Assembly (NCBI GenBank): GCA_033725935.1
Contig: MU867081.1
Span: 1-64,000, forward strand
DNA: 64,000 nucleotides
Direction of reading: 5' to 3'
Origin: Cladorrhinum sp. PSN259
Lineage: Eukaryota; Ascomycota; Sordariomycetes; Sordariales; Podosporaceae
Each line of letters opens with the position of its first letter. The stretch's first letter is position 1. The position numbers were made by a program, and so were the translations under genes. The notes below the pieces were generated by a model. It saw nothing but the letters and a program-made list of their open reading frames with translations. It was not told the origin of the DNA and did not search any database. Below, piece after piece: positions 1 to 11,593 of this stretch.

Positions 1-250
1 TTAAAAATAACCAACAAAGTCCCTGAAAAAGGTAAAATGGGGGGTTTTTTTTTTTTTTTTTTTTTTGGCATTTTTCAAATTTAAATTTAAAATGTCCAAT
101 TTCCATTAAACGCGCCCCCCCCCCCCCCCCCCCCTTTCCCCTTGGAGTGAACGAAACCAACTGAAGTGTGAGGGCAAGGTCCCAGACAAAAAAAAAAGGG
201 TAAATAATTCAATCTAATCTAATAATACAATCCAATCCCTCTTCTCCATC
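1..250. other. Intergenic end of window with homopolymer tracts
   Basis: No gene is visible here. A poly-T run lies at about 47-66 and a poly-C run at about 115-134, followed by the 3' flank of the GH55 gene. Such runs are common between genes in this window and are also places where assembly can slip. Confidence 0.6.
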
Positions 251-3200
251 TTACTTCAAGTCATCAATAACAGCAGGCCCCTTTGCTCCAATCTCAAAGT
301 GACTGTAATTACCACTGCCGTCTGGGGGCAGCAAGGCCGCATCCCGGAAGCCGCCGCAGCAACTCTTGCACTTGGGAGAATCAAACAGTGTCCCGCATGC
401 CCGGCAGTCAAAGCCATCGCATGGAGCGGTTGGTCCGTCGCCGCGTCCGCCTTCGAAGGTGTAGAGGAGGCATCCGGCTTGGCAGGAGCCGCCTACGCCG
501 CCGTTGCCGCCGCCTGTAAAAAAAAAAAAGACGTTTGTTAGTGGGCTTGGTTTTTAAAGCGAGAGGTTGGGGGAGGGAGAGAGAGGGAGAGGGAAAGAGA
601 GAGTGAGAAAGTGTCTGTGCGTGTGTGTGTGTGTGAGATGATTAACTTACACTTTGTATAACTTTCCCTGACGAGCAGATAAGCAGTGATCAAGCTCTGC
701 GACATGCCGAGCGGGAACCCGAAACTCTGCCTCTGAACCGTCGTGACGCAGCCGGCGACCCATTCGACGCGATAATCGTAGTTGACGTCGTGCGAATCCT
801 TCAGGTTGAATCTGATTGGCGCGTCCCCCGGTCCGATACTGTCGTCGTCGCCCATCTGGCCGCGCAGGTTGCTGAAGCCCTTCGAGCCCTCGTCTTGATC
901 GCCGCTTTGGATGTCGGCGTGCCCTGGGAAATCGGCCTCGTTAAAGCAGTTAATCGGACCCCGCGTGAGAGGTTTGATACTAGGGTCCGGGGTGGACGGG
1001 CTGCTTGAGCCGACGGTCTTAGTGGGCGCCAGGTAGCCTCCCGAGCTGGGATCCTTTGGGTCGCGGAAGCCGGGCGGCGGTGCTGCCGGCGTCGAGGTTG
1101 GGTTGCACCAGTAGCCGGAGCAGACGGTGCCGCCGCAGGCAGAGCTCCCTCCTCGGCAGCTCGGTCCGGCGGTGGGAGCCGGCTTGAACTGGACCTCGGT
1201 CGGGTTGCCAGTGGCTCTTGCCCTTGCCAAGTGCGAGCTCATTTCTGCAAAGACCGAGTTCGAGTAGGCTTCATCGTGGATCGAGGTGCCCCAATTCTCG
1301 TCTATCCAACTGCCGACCGGGGCGGCTGTCTGAGTCCCAATGACGTTGGTGACCGAGTCCGAGACGCGGAGGGAGCAGCCCGTGATGGTTTCGCACCGCA
1401 TGGTTGTCGATCTCGTGGTGCCCCCCTCGATGAAGTTGGTTGTGGTGCAGGCCTTGGCTGTTTGCTCCTGGCACTCGGGCTTTGATTCGGTAGTGATTCG
1501 GTGATCCGGCCCGATGGTGATGCGCGGCCAGTCGGGAAGATTGTCGTCGAATTCAATTCCGGGAGGGGGGCGGATATTGTTGATGGGCGGGGGGCCTGGC
1601 CCGTAGATTCCAGGCGGCAGGATCCAATACCACGATCCTACGCGTATATCCCCCCATGAGATGCAGAAGGAAAAGAACCAGGACGCACAAGGCACATGCA
1701 CGCCGTCGTCGTCGGCTTCGGGCTCATCCCTTTCCTGCTCTTCGGGTATGATCTGGACGTAGGCAGGCCACTCGGTGAAGACTGGCAGCGGTTCCTCCGT
1801 AACCGCCGGCGGTGCCCCGGTAGGCCAGGCTGTGACGAAAGAGCAGTCGACGGTAGCAAAGATTGAGGTCGGCCCGAGGAAGGTGAAAACCCGGGTTGTT
1901 GGGCAGGCAAAGTTCAAGGTCACGTCCGAATCTTGGGTGCACGTGGTGGCGACCGCAATCGCGGGAGTGGCAAAGACGAAAGATGCCGTCTCGGCGGGAC
2001 AGTCGAGGGTTATGGGTGCCGTAGCGGCAGGGAACGTCACCGTCGTTACTGTGGCGCCCGCAGCACTGATGGAACTGCCGACAGGGGTATAGTATGTCGT
2101 GCTGCGCGGATCCCCGCTGCTGTCCTTGGTAGCTGGATCGCTGTAGACGATGGGGGGGCCGCCGTTGATCAGAGGCCAGGGCGGAAGGGGAATCTTGCGA
2201 GTGGTCTGGCCGCCTTGCCCGTTTGGCAGTGTGACAACGACAGGCCCGAGAGCCAGGCTCGGAAAGAGCGTGAGGGGCACGTCTCCGCTCGTCGAGATGT
2301 TGAAGTTGAAATAGCCCATGCCGTTGGTCACGATCGGAGGGACAGAGATGGTCACGGTCGTGGTGGTGGTGACGAAGACGGTAGTTTCCACGCCGCCGAT
2401 GTTGGTGCTCGAGGATCCTCCGTACTCCAGCGAGGTCGTGTAGCTGCGAGGCCGGATGGTTACTGGCGACTCCAGGGGTCGGGTCGGAAACACCATCATG
2501 CATGATTTGGCCGGGCAGTTCACGGTCGGCGCGTTCCACACGCCCCCGTCGACCCAGACGATATCGACCTTGTCGTTTCCTGGGAGCGGTACCCACACGC
2601 TGATCTCGGTGGTGAAGCCGCGCTGGTTGCCGTTCTGCGGGACGTTAGTGTCGTCGATGCCGCCGGCAATGCTAGCGATGGCTATCGTGAACAAGTTGTA
2701 GATGACAACGCCCGTCGAGCCCTTGACCTCGAGGACCCTGTCCTGGCAGTTGTGCGTGGGAATGCAATCCTGGAAGTATTCGTTGAAGAAGCTGTAGAGG
2801 CCGGCCGAGTGGATCATGATGTCCTTGGAGTCGATAATCTGCAGCCCCCAGGCGTAGTTGCACCGGTCGTTGGCGACGTCGGCCGTCGCTATGCAGTCGC
2901 TAAAGTCGGGGTCGTTGGGGAACGGGGCGGCCGGACGGAAGGGCTCGGGAGGCCGGGGTTTGGGCTGATAGTAGGGCGACTCGGTCTGGATGTGTCCCAT
3001 GTAGACGCTCTCGGCACCGCTGATGAGGTAGTTGTAGAGCACCGAGTGCTCGGAGCCTCCGCCGTAGAACCACGACGGGCCTTTAGATTCGATAAGCATG
3101 CCGCGGGCGCCAAAGACGGAGATTTGCGTCGAGCTTGAGTCGGGCTGGTTGACGATGGTCTTGTCGTTGTCGTGGTCGCCCACCCACGCCCACACGTTCT

Positions 3201-5439
3201 CGAAGTAGCCGTTGGCCTGAGCCGTGACGCGGAACATCATCGAGGCGGCGATGCACTCGGCCTTGTTGGTGAACTTGGGGCACGTGCTCATGTCGAGGTC
3301 GGTGCCCAGGGCGCCGCCGACGCGGAAGTGCGAGTCCCACATGGCCGCTGCGCCCTGGGAGACGGCCGCGACATTCCACTCCATCATGATGGCGCCGGCG
3401 GTGGCGCCGCGCACCGAGAACAGCATCTCGGTGATCTCCATTGTGCCCACGTCGCCCTTGTTGCCGACCTGGACCATGACCTTGGGACTCTTCATGTCGC
3501 CGAAGTAGTAGCCCGATCCGACGATCTGGGACCACAGTGAGCCCTGAACGACGGAGCCGGTCGGGATGTTCACCGTCGAGCCGACCACGTAGGCGCCGGC
3601 CGGGAAGTAGGCGATCTTGCGCGCGTCGAGGGCGCGCCGCAGAAACTTGTTGATGCACGAGGCCTGGTCGCCGGTGCCGTCGTTCTTGCACCCGCCATCC
3701 TTGGTGGCGATCAAGAAGGAGCCCGTGCCGTGTTTCTCGTACTGCGGGCGCGAGCGCACATACAGCTTGCCGTTCTGATCGTTGAGACCCTTGCCCCTCC
3801 GGGGGGCTTCGACGGCGCCCGTCTTGTCCGAGCCTTCGGAGCCGTTATACCGCTTTCCCGTGGCCCACACGTCCGCTTTCCCCGAGAAGAGGTTTCTGCC
3901 GCCCTCGGTCATGACGGGATTGGCGACGTTCTCAAAGACGGTGTTGTCGAGGACAATATTAGGCGAGGTGGGACGGTCGTTGGTGAGGATGCCAATCTTG
4001 ACGCGGCTGATCTTGGAATCGATGAGCGAAATGCTGCCTGTTCCCTGGCCCTTTTCCCCGCCGATTCCGGAAATGTTGAAGCCGATGGAGCCGCCATTGA
4101 TCGTGATCTGCTGCCAGTTCCATCCCCAGTCCCAGACCATCTGGACGGCCGTGTTGCAGTCGTTGAAAACCAGGTTGCGGGCCGTGTACTGCTGAGAGCC
4201 TGCCCGCCAGCCGATGTTGCCGCCGTTGAACTTGAGGTCGGACACGAAGCCTCCGCTGCCGTTCTCGGTGAAGATGCCGACGGCCGTCGTGGTGCTCGTC
4301 GTGGGCATGTCAAACACCAAATTCTGCAGCGACGTGGCTTGGGAGACCTGCCAGTGAATTCCCGTGGGGACCAGCTCCTGGTCGTGCTCGGCGGTCGACT
4401 CGGGCATGTCCTTGAGGTCGAAGCGGAAATTGCGGATCTGGCGGAAGAACTGGTTCTGGTTGATGTACCACTGCTTGCCATCGGCGCCGGGGATGTAAGG
4501 ATCGACGTCGAAGAGCGCGATGCCCTGGAACTCGTCGCAGCCCTTGATGATGGGCATGTTGTTGGGGTCGCCGATGAACTGCGTGTAGTAGTACTGGATG
4601 ACGGGCGAGCAGATCTTGTAGGTGCCCGGCGGGAAGTAAACGATGGCGCCCTGCGAGAAGGTGTTGCCACAGCTCTGGCCGCATCGAGTTCGAGCGCCCC
4701 CCACGGAACCCTTGTTCCAGCTGGCCGAGGCCGCGTTGAGGGCCTCGGCCGTGTCTGTCTTTCCCGTGTTGTCGGCGCCAAAGTCGTCGACGACGTTGCG
4801 ATAGAACTGGTAGTTGTCGCCGCCAGCATGCGGTTGCTAGATATTTTGACAGTCAACATTAGAGCCCGATATATATATCTTTTTTTTTTTTTTTCATAAC
4901 CTCATTTAGCAGAGGAGCGCAGGGGTTTGCTTACAATCCCCAGGGGCCCCAGGCTCTCAAGCCAAAACTTGGATGACTGCCTCCTGCGGTTGGGTTTGAA
5001 GCTTGTTCGCTTGATGCTGCTGTCCCCGTCAAAGCCGCCGCGAAGCACAGTGCCGTTCTGAAGGTTCGCCAGGTAGGCATCGAGGCTGCCCGAATAGGCC
5101 CACAGAGGACCGTTCTGTCTGCCCTTGTCGGGAGCTGTCTTGAAAAAATTGTGTTGGTTGTCAACCATGTATGCGGGAGCCGGCTGAGAAAGAGAAGCTG
5201 TCAGCGTTTCAACGTTTTGGAAGGTGATATGAGCATCCTCGACCTACTCGTGGGTTGCGCTCGAGCTTGGCCGTGTCAGAAGGGCTCGCTATCTTGGAGG
5301 TGCTAGTTGTGTTGGATCCCCCGGTCGTGGTGTTGAACCCGCCCGTCGTCGTGTTGAAAGTCTGGACGGCGCTGGCAGGCTGCACAAAGGTGCATTGTGC
5401 AGCCAGCAAGGCCAGGAAAAGAGTGTATATCGCCGTCAT
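251..5439 (-). CDS. GH55-type exo-beta-1,3-glucanase with very long C-terminal extension
   Basis: Secreted enzyme expected to release glucose from beta-1,3-glucan. Four exons by splice signals: 5248-5439, 4935-5183, 651-4836, 251-513, about 1,629 aa. The start is the ATG at 5439, because it opens a clean signal peptide (MTAIYTLFLALLAAQC...) that an upstream in-frame ATG would bury. Two pectate-lyase-3 style beta-helix halves follow. The first starts near residue 155 (FYRNVVDDFGADNTGKTDTA, then YFPPGTYKI). The second starts near residue 520 (DGGCKNDGTGDQASCI, then IAYFPAGAYVVGSTV). This twin-helix layout is the GH55 hallmark, but the family usually ends near 750-1,000 aa. Here about 600 more residues follow, rich in Pro, Ser and Thr, with a Cys-containing TTSTK-like module. 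The last exon is Cys-rich (CQAGCLLYTFEGG, CRACGTLF, CKSCCGGF). The final intron contains a GA/GT microsatellite. Glucanase activity is inferred from family, not proven. Confidence 0.85.
555..640. repeat. GA/GT microsatellite inside the last GH55 intron
   Basis: Runs of GA followed by alternating GT fill most of the 137-base intron between the GH55 exons at 651 and 513. Read through, they give a spurious SLSLSL tail, so a predictor may wrongly end the protein here instead of splicing to the Cys-rich final exon. Confidence 0.8.
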
Positions 5440-6108
5440 GGCCGGGGCGCTGTGAAGAGCGGTGAACTGAAGGGGGAAAAAAATCATGATGGTCTTGGGG
5501 TGGAGGGTATGCTCTATAAGGCAGGTACCAAAATCTCATCTGCAGCAACGCTAACATGGAAACCGCCTTGCCACTGACTTTCGGGGGGTTCGGTAGGTAA
5601 TTTGGGCCTCGGGGCCCCACGACGGTCCATCAAAGCGGTCGGTTGGTTGGTCATGCAGGACCCATCCCTCAGCGTCGGTACTTAGGTAGCAATTTGTAAA
5701 GTGATCTTCAAAGGATCCTTTTGTCGTCCGAATTTCCAAGGTCATAAGGCAACCTATCACAATCTGTGGTATGATTAGGTTTGCTAACAGGCGATGTAGA
5801 GGATTCGCAAAGGTGTGCGGCGCACTAATTAATCAAGGCCGGCCTTAATCAAAGGTAGCCATCTTTGCTTGGAACGCCTTGCAGCCCGCGAGACGGGAGG
5901 CGACTGTTTACCTGGGTGCCTCGGGTAGATGCCTCTTCGATGGCGATGAGTATAAGGGGACGTGATTCCCAGGTCAATCTCGTCAGAAAAGTTCCCTCTG
6001 CAGCACAGCTCAGATTCCGCTGGTCCCTCAAAAAGTCTTCAACAGTACCTTCTCAAGCCTCTTCACTCTCGGTGATTCTTCGCAACCTCATCGTCCCGCT
6101 TCAACATC
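5440..6108. other. Divergent promoter region between GH55 and small secreted protein
   Basis: No coding sequence is supported. The GH55 gene leaves leftward and the small secreted protein rightward, so this 669-base stretch should hold both promoters. A TATA-like element occurs at 5951 for the rightward gene. Confidence 0.5.
5951..5957 (+). promoter_or_regulatory. TATA-like box of small secreted protein gene
   Basis: TATAAGG about 158 bases before the ATG at 6109, followed by a C/T-rich stretch (TCTTCAACAGTACCTTCTC) typical of a fungal 5' leader. Assigned by position only. Confidence 0.4.
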
Positions 6109-6669
6109 ATGTTCTCCAAGCTCGTCAACATTGTCTCCCTCGCCCTCTTTGGAGGTGCCATGGCGGCTCCCGGCTTCGTCGCTGGCCCCCGGGCCACCGT
6201 GGCCGCCCGTACCTGTCTTGAGGCCGAGACTGCCAGTCGCCTCTGCTACACGGCTCCTGACAACATTCCGCAGGAGGTTCTCCTCGACGACGTCAAGTTC
6301 ATTGCGTCCTACCTCCGCGCCTACGGTGCGCAGACCCGAGCCGGCCGCCTGTTCAACATGGCTGCCACCGATGCACCCGACTGCGGCGAATGGCAGCTCT
6401 ACTCGCACGGAACCGCACAGGCTTTTGCCAAGCACATCAACAACACGGTCAACTCCAGCGTGCTCTTTGCCGACATCGCCAATACCATCGACGGTGGTAT
6501 CAATAACAATTCCACCCAGCAGGAGGCGGCACTTGTTGGGTGCGGCACCGATGGCGGATCGATGGGCGTTGTCGTCAACGCCACTCACCCGACCTACTCT
6601 GGCTCGACCTACCCGATCGGCTATGAGACCGGTGGAATCATGATCAAGATTGTGGCTTCGGGCGTCTAG
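6109..6669 (+). CDS. Small secreted protein with four cysteines
   Basis: Intronless 186-aa protein. It begins with a signal peptide (MFSKLVNIVSLALFGGAMA, likely cut before APGF). The mature part has four cysteines at residues 36, 46, 92 and 145, enough for two disulfides, and several N-glycosylation sequons (NNT, NSS, NNS, NAT at about 111, 115, 133 and 157). The middle is Asn- and Gly-rich (ANTIDGGINNNST). No catalytic motif is recognised. Size, secretion and cysteines fit a small secreted or effector-like protein, but nothing shows a host-directed role. A 231-aa open frame on the opposite strand overlaps it completely and is a shadow. Confidence 0.8.
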   Translation: MFSKLVNIVSLALFGGAMAAPGFVAGPRATVAARTCLEAETASRLCYTAPDNIPQEVLLDDVKFIASYLRAYGAQTRAGRLFNMAATDAPDCGEWQLYSHGTAQAFAKHINNTVNSSVLFADIANTIDGGINNNSTQQEAALVGCGTDGGSMGVVVNATHPTYSGSTYPIGYETGGIMIKIVASGV

Positions 6670-8243
6670 GACATCACGGCGGGCCTGTACTGTACATGTA
6701 CGTTGTAGGTAGATTAGGAACTTGGCGCAAGCCAAGGCTCTTCGTTGAGCTTGGCATACACACCTTAGGTAGTAGACAAGCATTTCTTGCGTTGCATTGA
6801 TCCGAAGCCTTTTGTTGTGCCCCTTGCAATCTGTGTGCTACATAAGTAGCTACGTAGTAAATAACAACAACCTGTGACTTTTGCAACCCCTTTACAAAGA
6901 CCGCTGATTAGTTCCCCATTCACCCGGGCCTCTCTGCACGGCTCTGGAACAACACTCACATGGATCTCGCCCGGAATTGATAAAATGCATTGTAATCAAG
7001 GCACCACCACCTCCAATTCCGTTCCCTTGCAAACCTTACTGCATCGACTCCCTAGATTGCATACCAAATCACAAGAACTAACTAGGTACCCTTCATCCAG
7101 CACATAAACATTTCCTTTGATTACTTCGTGTTACACGATCTCTCCCAAGCTGAAAGGTCACACCAAGTCGGAAATCAATTTAGTTGGTGCATCCTCTGGT
7201 AGCTCTCAGCCTCGGTGCGCCTATACGCTAATAAGCCAACAGGCCAACAGGCCGGCACGCTAGTCGCGGTCTGACCAACCTGCAATCTCCGAGCTCCATA
7301 GACCAAATTGCCTAGACAATACATACCTAGGTAAGATAGTAGCCAGCCCTTAGTTACAGGATGAGCACCAACCCAAAATATCATCAGATGGACCATCGGA
7401 TAGATTATCTGACAGATGATCATCGGAACAGAACATTCTGACCTCAGATCCTTCCTTCTCTAGTAATATGTGAACCAGAGCCAGTCGGGCCTACAGAGCA
7501 GGCTGCCGGCCGCCAAGTTGTATGATTCTCGGCCGGGCCAACAACCTAGCCTTCTACCTACCCCAAGAAGTACCTAGGTAGTCATCTATTCTGCCTCGCA
7601 CGCAGTTGGCTTTTCGCAGCCGCCTCACCGACCAGCACATCATTCAATCCTGCCACTACCGAATGGGCCAGTCTTTTTTCCTGCGTTGTCTTGTTCGCTT
7701 AGGGGTGTACCTCTCCTTGCCGGCATCATATCTTAACCCCCCTGTCTCATCCACCACGCACGAAAATTGCGGGTGCACAAAACGGGCTATCGGCACCAAT
7801 GGATTGATTTATGTTGGGGGATCTCATTTTGGGTGAGGCAGAATCGCCCAACGGCATTTTATTGACCTGGCAAGAACCACGGCAGAGAGATCCCTGTCAA
7901 AGTATTTACCTAGGTACCTGGGGCTTATGGCACCTCAAGTTTGCTCGATAGCTTCCGAGACGGCGAGATTATCTACCAAAGGGAGTCAGGAGGTCACACT
8001 CGGTCCCCTTCCCCCGCGCTCCCTCCGAACGAGGCGAAATGATTTCCTCTCAACGCGTGATTAGCAGTTCATGCGCTGAAAGGCGATGGCGGGTTCCCGT
8101 GTGAGGATCATCAGAACGTTGATATTAACTGGCAGAGCTCCCCATCTTCTTCGCTGTCGACTTCTTCCCCAGCCAGCAGCGGTGCTCTCAACTTCGGCAA
8201 CAAAGGAAATCCCGGCTCATTTCGTCTCTCAGCTCGATCCTCG
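6670..8243. other. Intergenic, no supported gene
   Basis: About 1.6 kb without a convincing open frame. It contains several copies of the short word CCTAGGTA (near 7329, 7571, 7910), a motif often seen between genes in filamentous fungi. The right part should carry the promoter of the metalloprotease-like gene. Confidence 0.5.
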
Positions 8244-9654
8244 ATGGCAAAATATCATTTCTTCCTGAGCTTGACAGCATGTCTTCTCGCCTTCCTCACA
8301 CCCACCTTTGGGGCAGATGATGTTACTCCTGGAATGATCTTCACGGTTGATCTGAAGGGGACCAGCAACGGAGGCTGTGGTGGTCGAGAGGGTATAGTGG
8401 ACCAGTGGATCGCGGAGGGCAGTTTCAGTGTTGACACGGCTATGGCGGCCATCGACAAATTCGAGAACGAGGGCACTGAGAGCGAACTCGTTCGAGAGGC
8501 GATATTGATGTGGTTTGGTATCGGGACCTCAGGTACCAAGAAGGGTAACAAGAAATCCAAGAACGAAGACACGAAGGCACTTGTCGCTGAGGTCAAAGGT
8601 AAGTCTCGAGGGACATCTCCTATTTCATTCTTCTGAAAGCACGACTGCCTAGATACGGGACTGACGTCGTTGATACCTAGCCAAGCTTGACCATGTTCAG
8701 GACTATTTCAATTTTAGAAAAACCGGCCGGACGCCAAAGTACGACCCAAAGACGAGATTTCTGTTTTGCCACAGCAATTTTCTCGAGCGGCATGCCAAAA
8801 CTGACCCAGCGCTCGACTTCCAAGCCAAGGTGATGAAGGACAAGGATAATAAGGATATCCCCATTGGAGGCGTACAAGCCTACAAGGATGCGATCGAGAA
8901 AGAAAAAAAAGCCATTCCTTGGTGGGCCGGCGCCGGCGGTGTGAACGGGTACTTCTTCACCGAAACCGGCGGTGACTTCTGCGGTCCCGAGAAAAATCTC
9001 GGCCTCACTGCAAAGATCGAAAAACTGAAAGCCGCCAAAAGCAAAGGCACAGCTGTGTTGGACAAGGTAGTCGAAATGATCATCATCTGCCCGGCTGCCT
9101 TCGATAAAAGCCCGCAGCAAAACAGTTACAGAGAGGCCAACGGGCTCGTCTCAAAGGGCCTCGGCCTTGAAAAGGTTGTTCCAAAGAGCGCAACCCTCCT
9201 TCACGAGCTCTTCCACGGCATCTTTGGGGATAAAATGGCTGCAGGGAAGGATGAAGACTGTAAGGAGCCCGGCACCCATGAATCCCTTGTCAAGAGGCCT
9301 AGGAAATCTAACTAACTCGGGAACTTTCCTTTAGATGACATTAGTGACTGCATCAAACTCGCCAAGAAAAACCCCACAAAGGCACAAAAAAATATCGAAA
9401 ACTATGTCTTTTTTATCGCCCACATGTATCATCTTTTCGGCGAGGATGAAGGTGATAATGAGCCGGTGTCGATCAAAAAGAAATGGAACTTCGAACCAGC
9501 TGAGGTCAAGGGAAAAGGTAAAGCGACGACATGGGCGTGTGGGGCAGTTGAACCAGCCTGAGACAAAAAAAAAGGTGGATGGATGAGCACAGGACAATGA
9601 AGCAAGAAGCATGTATTGTATGCAGCGGCCGATTTTGACTACTACAACGTCTGA
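8244..9654 (+). CDS. Secreted M35-like zinc metallopeptidase (HELFH)
   Basis: Four exons: 8244-8598, 8681-9259, 9335-9517, 9626-9654, giving 381 aa. A signal peptide (MAKYHFFLSLTACLLAFLTPTFG) indicates secretion. The zinc motif HELFH sits at about residues 293-297 inside ATLLHELFHGIFGD. After the second intron come a DEDYDISDCIKLAKKNP segment and then NIENYVFFIAHMYHLF, which resembles the region after the third ligand in aspzincin (M35) peptidases. The classical GTxDxxYG motif is not obvious, so the third zinc ligand is uncertain. The intron at 9260-9334 has a good CTAAC branch point. If the last intron (9518-9625) is not removed, the protein instead stops at 9561. Substrate unknown. Confidence 0.7.
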
Positions 9655-10568
9655 GCACGTCCCGTCCAGACTAGCGAGCTTGGTACCTTGGCTAAGGTAG
9701 ATATTACATAACATCATGTCAGAGCCTACTATAATCACTCGCGTTGTTGTGAAGAAAACGGGTCATCATCTGGATGCTTGGTTCTGGGGACTGAAAACAG
9801 TTCTATAAACATTCGCGATTCCCATGTACCAAATTTTTTTTTTTTTTTTTTTTTTTTTTGGGGGGGGGCGGATAAAATGCTGCTGTTGTCGTTGCCATCG
9901 ACTTGGGAATGCGTCGGAATGTGCGGGGAAGCAATGCGTTGGTGTGCCATCTTTAAGTCACCCTCCTTAACCTCTCTAAAGTCACTCCGTGCAATGTATA
10001 ATGGCGGGAAGAGTAGCTGCGACTATAGTGTTTTTTTCTTTCTCTGTTGTGTCCTTGTTTATCCAAGTGGAGCCAGCCCCTGAACCCCTGAACCCCCAAT
10101 CCCCCAATCTCCTAAAGTGTGAGTGAAAAGTCTGGGGAGAAGGTTAGGTGTCTAGATCTGCCTCACATGAGAATTTTCTGGGCTCTACGTCTTGTGTGCA
10201 GATGAGCAACGAGAATCGATCTGTGCCGTGACGGATGCCGAGGTCGAGTGTCGAACGAAACGGGTTTTGGGATTTCTGGCCCGACATCGGGCCTCTTGTT
10301 ATCAACAAGGAATGTGAGGCCTTCCGAATGATCCTTTTGCGGCCTAATTACTGTACCTACCCTGAACTTGACCGTTGGCGGCCCCTTCGTTTGAGTACCC
10401 CGCTTTTCCGGGTGGCCAGACCGCCGCCAGGGCTTAGTTATAGCGGTATAAGTAGGCAGCCGTCAGCTCTCTTCTCTGCACCAACCACCATCGCTTCCCG
10501 CAACCATTGACATCCACCGTCAGAAATCAGCACAGTCGTCCTCAAGCCCTCAGGATTCCTTGAAGATC
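9655..10568. other. Intergenic with poly-T/poly-G tract and promoter of the H3-tail-like gene
   Basis: A long poly-T followed by nine G lies at about 9833-9868. The right end holds the core promoter and leader of the gene at 10569. No gene is seen. Confidence 0.5.
10447..10452 (+). promoter_or_regulatory. TATA-like box upstream of H3-tail-like gene
   Basis: TATAAG about 120 bases before the ATG at 10569, followed by a C/T-rich start region (CTCTCTTCTCTGCACCAACC). This supports transcription of the gene and its ATG. Confidence 0.45.
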
Positions 10569-11593
10569 ATGGCTCGTACCAAACAAACAGCGAGGAGGAG
10601 CAAGCCCACTGCAGTGACTTGGACGCGATTCCATCTGCCGGCTGACCAGGAGTGGCCGACATGGGTGGTAGCTCACGAGAATGTGCACTTTGGTCCTCTG
10701 AACGATGTGGACGGCGTCCGGAAAGGGTGGCTCGGAAGGATGGTTGAAGATCCCGAGCAGGCTGCCTACATCGTCGGTATGTTTTTCTCGGGAAACACTA
10801 ACGTCATGCGCAAAAACTTGTTTTCACACTTGATCACTAACTTCCCCGTCGCTCCATGAGCCTAGAGTGGCAAGACTTGGAGCACTTTGAAAAGTTTCAG
10901 TCTTCTCCTGCGTGCGCCGAGTTTCTGCAGAACCTGCTTGTTCAAAAGGGCGCCGCTTCGTCGTCCCCACCGTTGCCGGCACCGTCGCGATTTCTCACTC
11001 TGCAAGAGTCCACCCAACTGCCCAAGGCCGATGTGGAAGGCCGCGTAACCTTCAACGCCTTCTTGGTACCGCACGGGCGAGACCACGAGACTACGCGGAG
11101 CGTATACGATGCGCTGAGGGACGAATTGTGCTATTTTCAGCCACGCGGCTTCGAATTCATCCGCGGCACCGGTCTGCACTGGGAACGGTACAGGACTACG
11201 TGGTTCTGGACGCTCCAGGAAGACGACTGGGTCCGAAGCAAGTTTGGCAAGCTGGAGCAGACCGAGGAAACCGCTGCCGAGGGTGGTCGGACGGTCATCT
11301 GCGAGTTTCACCTTTGGCCGCAGAAATATGGTGCCACCCCGGAGCACGAGGAGGCAGCGGCAGCGGACCCGGCGGCGAGAGAGTCGTGGAGTGAAGCTGT
11401 GGCCAGGGTTAAGCCTCCTGTCACAGGTTGGGTACAGGAACGTTGGGATATTTCGCGCTTGCCATATTACGAGCCACCGTATGAGCCCAGCGAGGAGCAG
11501 CTTGAGCATGAGCGGAAGCTGGATGAGTTCATCAAGTATCACGAGGAGAACCCCAACCCCGAGCCCGCGGCAAGATGGTGTGGAACGCGTTGA
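10569..11593 (+). CDS. Unknown protein with histone H3 tail-like N-terminus and tandem ABM-like domains
   Basis: Two exons: 10569-10776 and 10866-11593, 311 aa. The first 14 residues are MARTKQTARRSKPT. Residues ARTKQTAR equal the first eight of mature histone H3, followed by Arg where H3 has Lys9, then Ser10. The ATG at 10569 is the first ATG of the frame and sits in ATCATGG. No histone fold follows. The body reads as two ferredoxin-like repeats of the antibiotic-biosynthesis-monooxygenase (dimeric alpha/beta barrel) kind. The first (about 17-95) ends YIVEWQDLEHFEKFQSSPAC, the typical W-x-x-x-E-x-F-x-x-S-P helix. The second covers about 120-280 (VTFNAFLVPHG, then VTGWVQERWDISRLP). Domain assignment is by pattern only. 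Enzyme activity and any chromatin role are unknown. Confidence 0.75.

Noticed and set aside
1724..2596. 290-aa open frame on the minus strand
   Set aside because: Other-frame shadow of GH55; Arg/His-rich with no domain.
3730..4899. 389-aa open frame on the plus strand
   Set aside because: It lies opposite the GH55 coding exon and is an antisense shadow caused by GC-rich codons.
6088..6783. 231-aa open frame on the minus strand
   Set aside because: Complete overlap with the signal-peptide-bearing secreted protein on the plus strand.
10569..11593. Histone H3 gene
   Set aside because: Only the first residues match H3; the expected histone fold and the rest of the H3 tail are absent.
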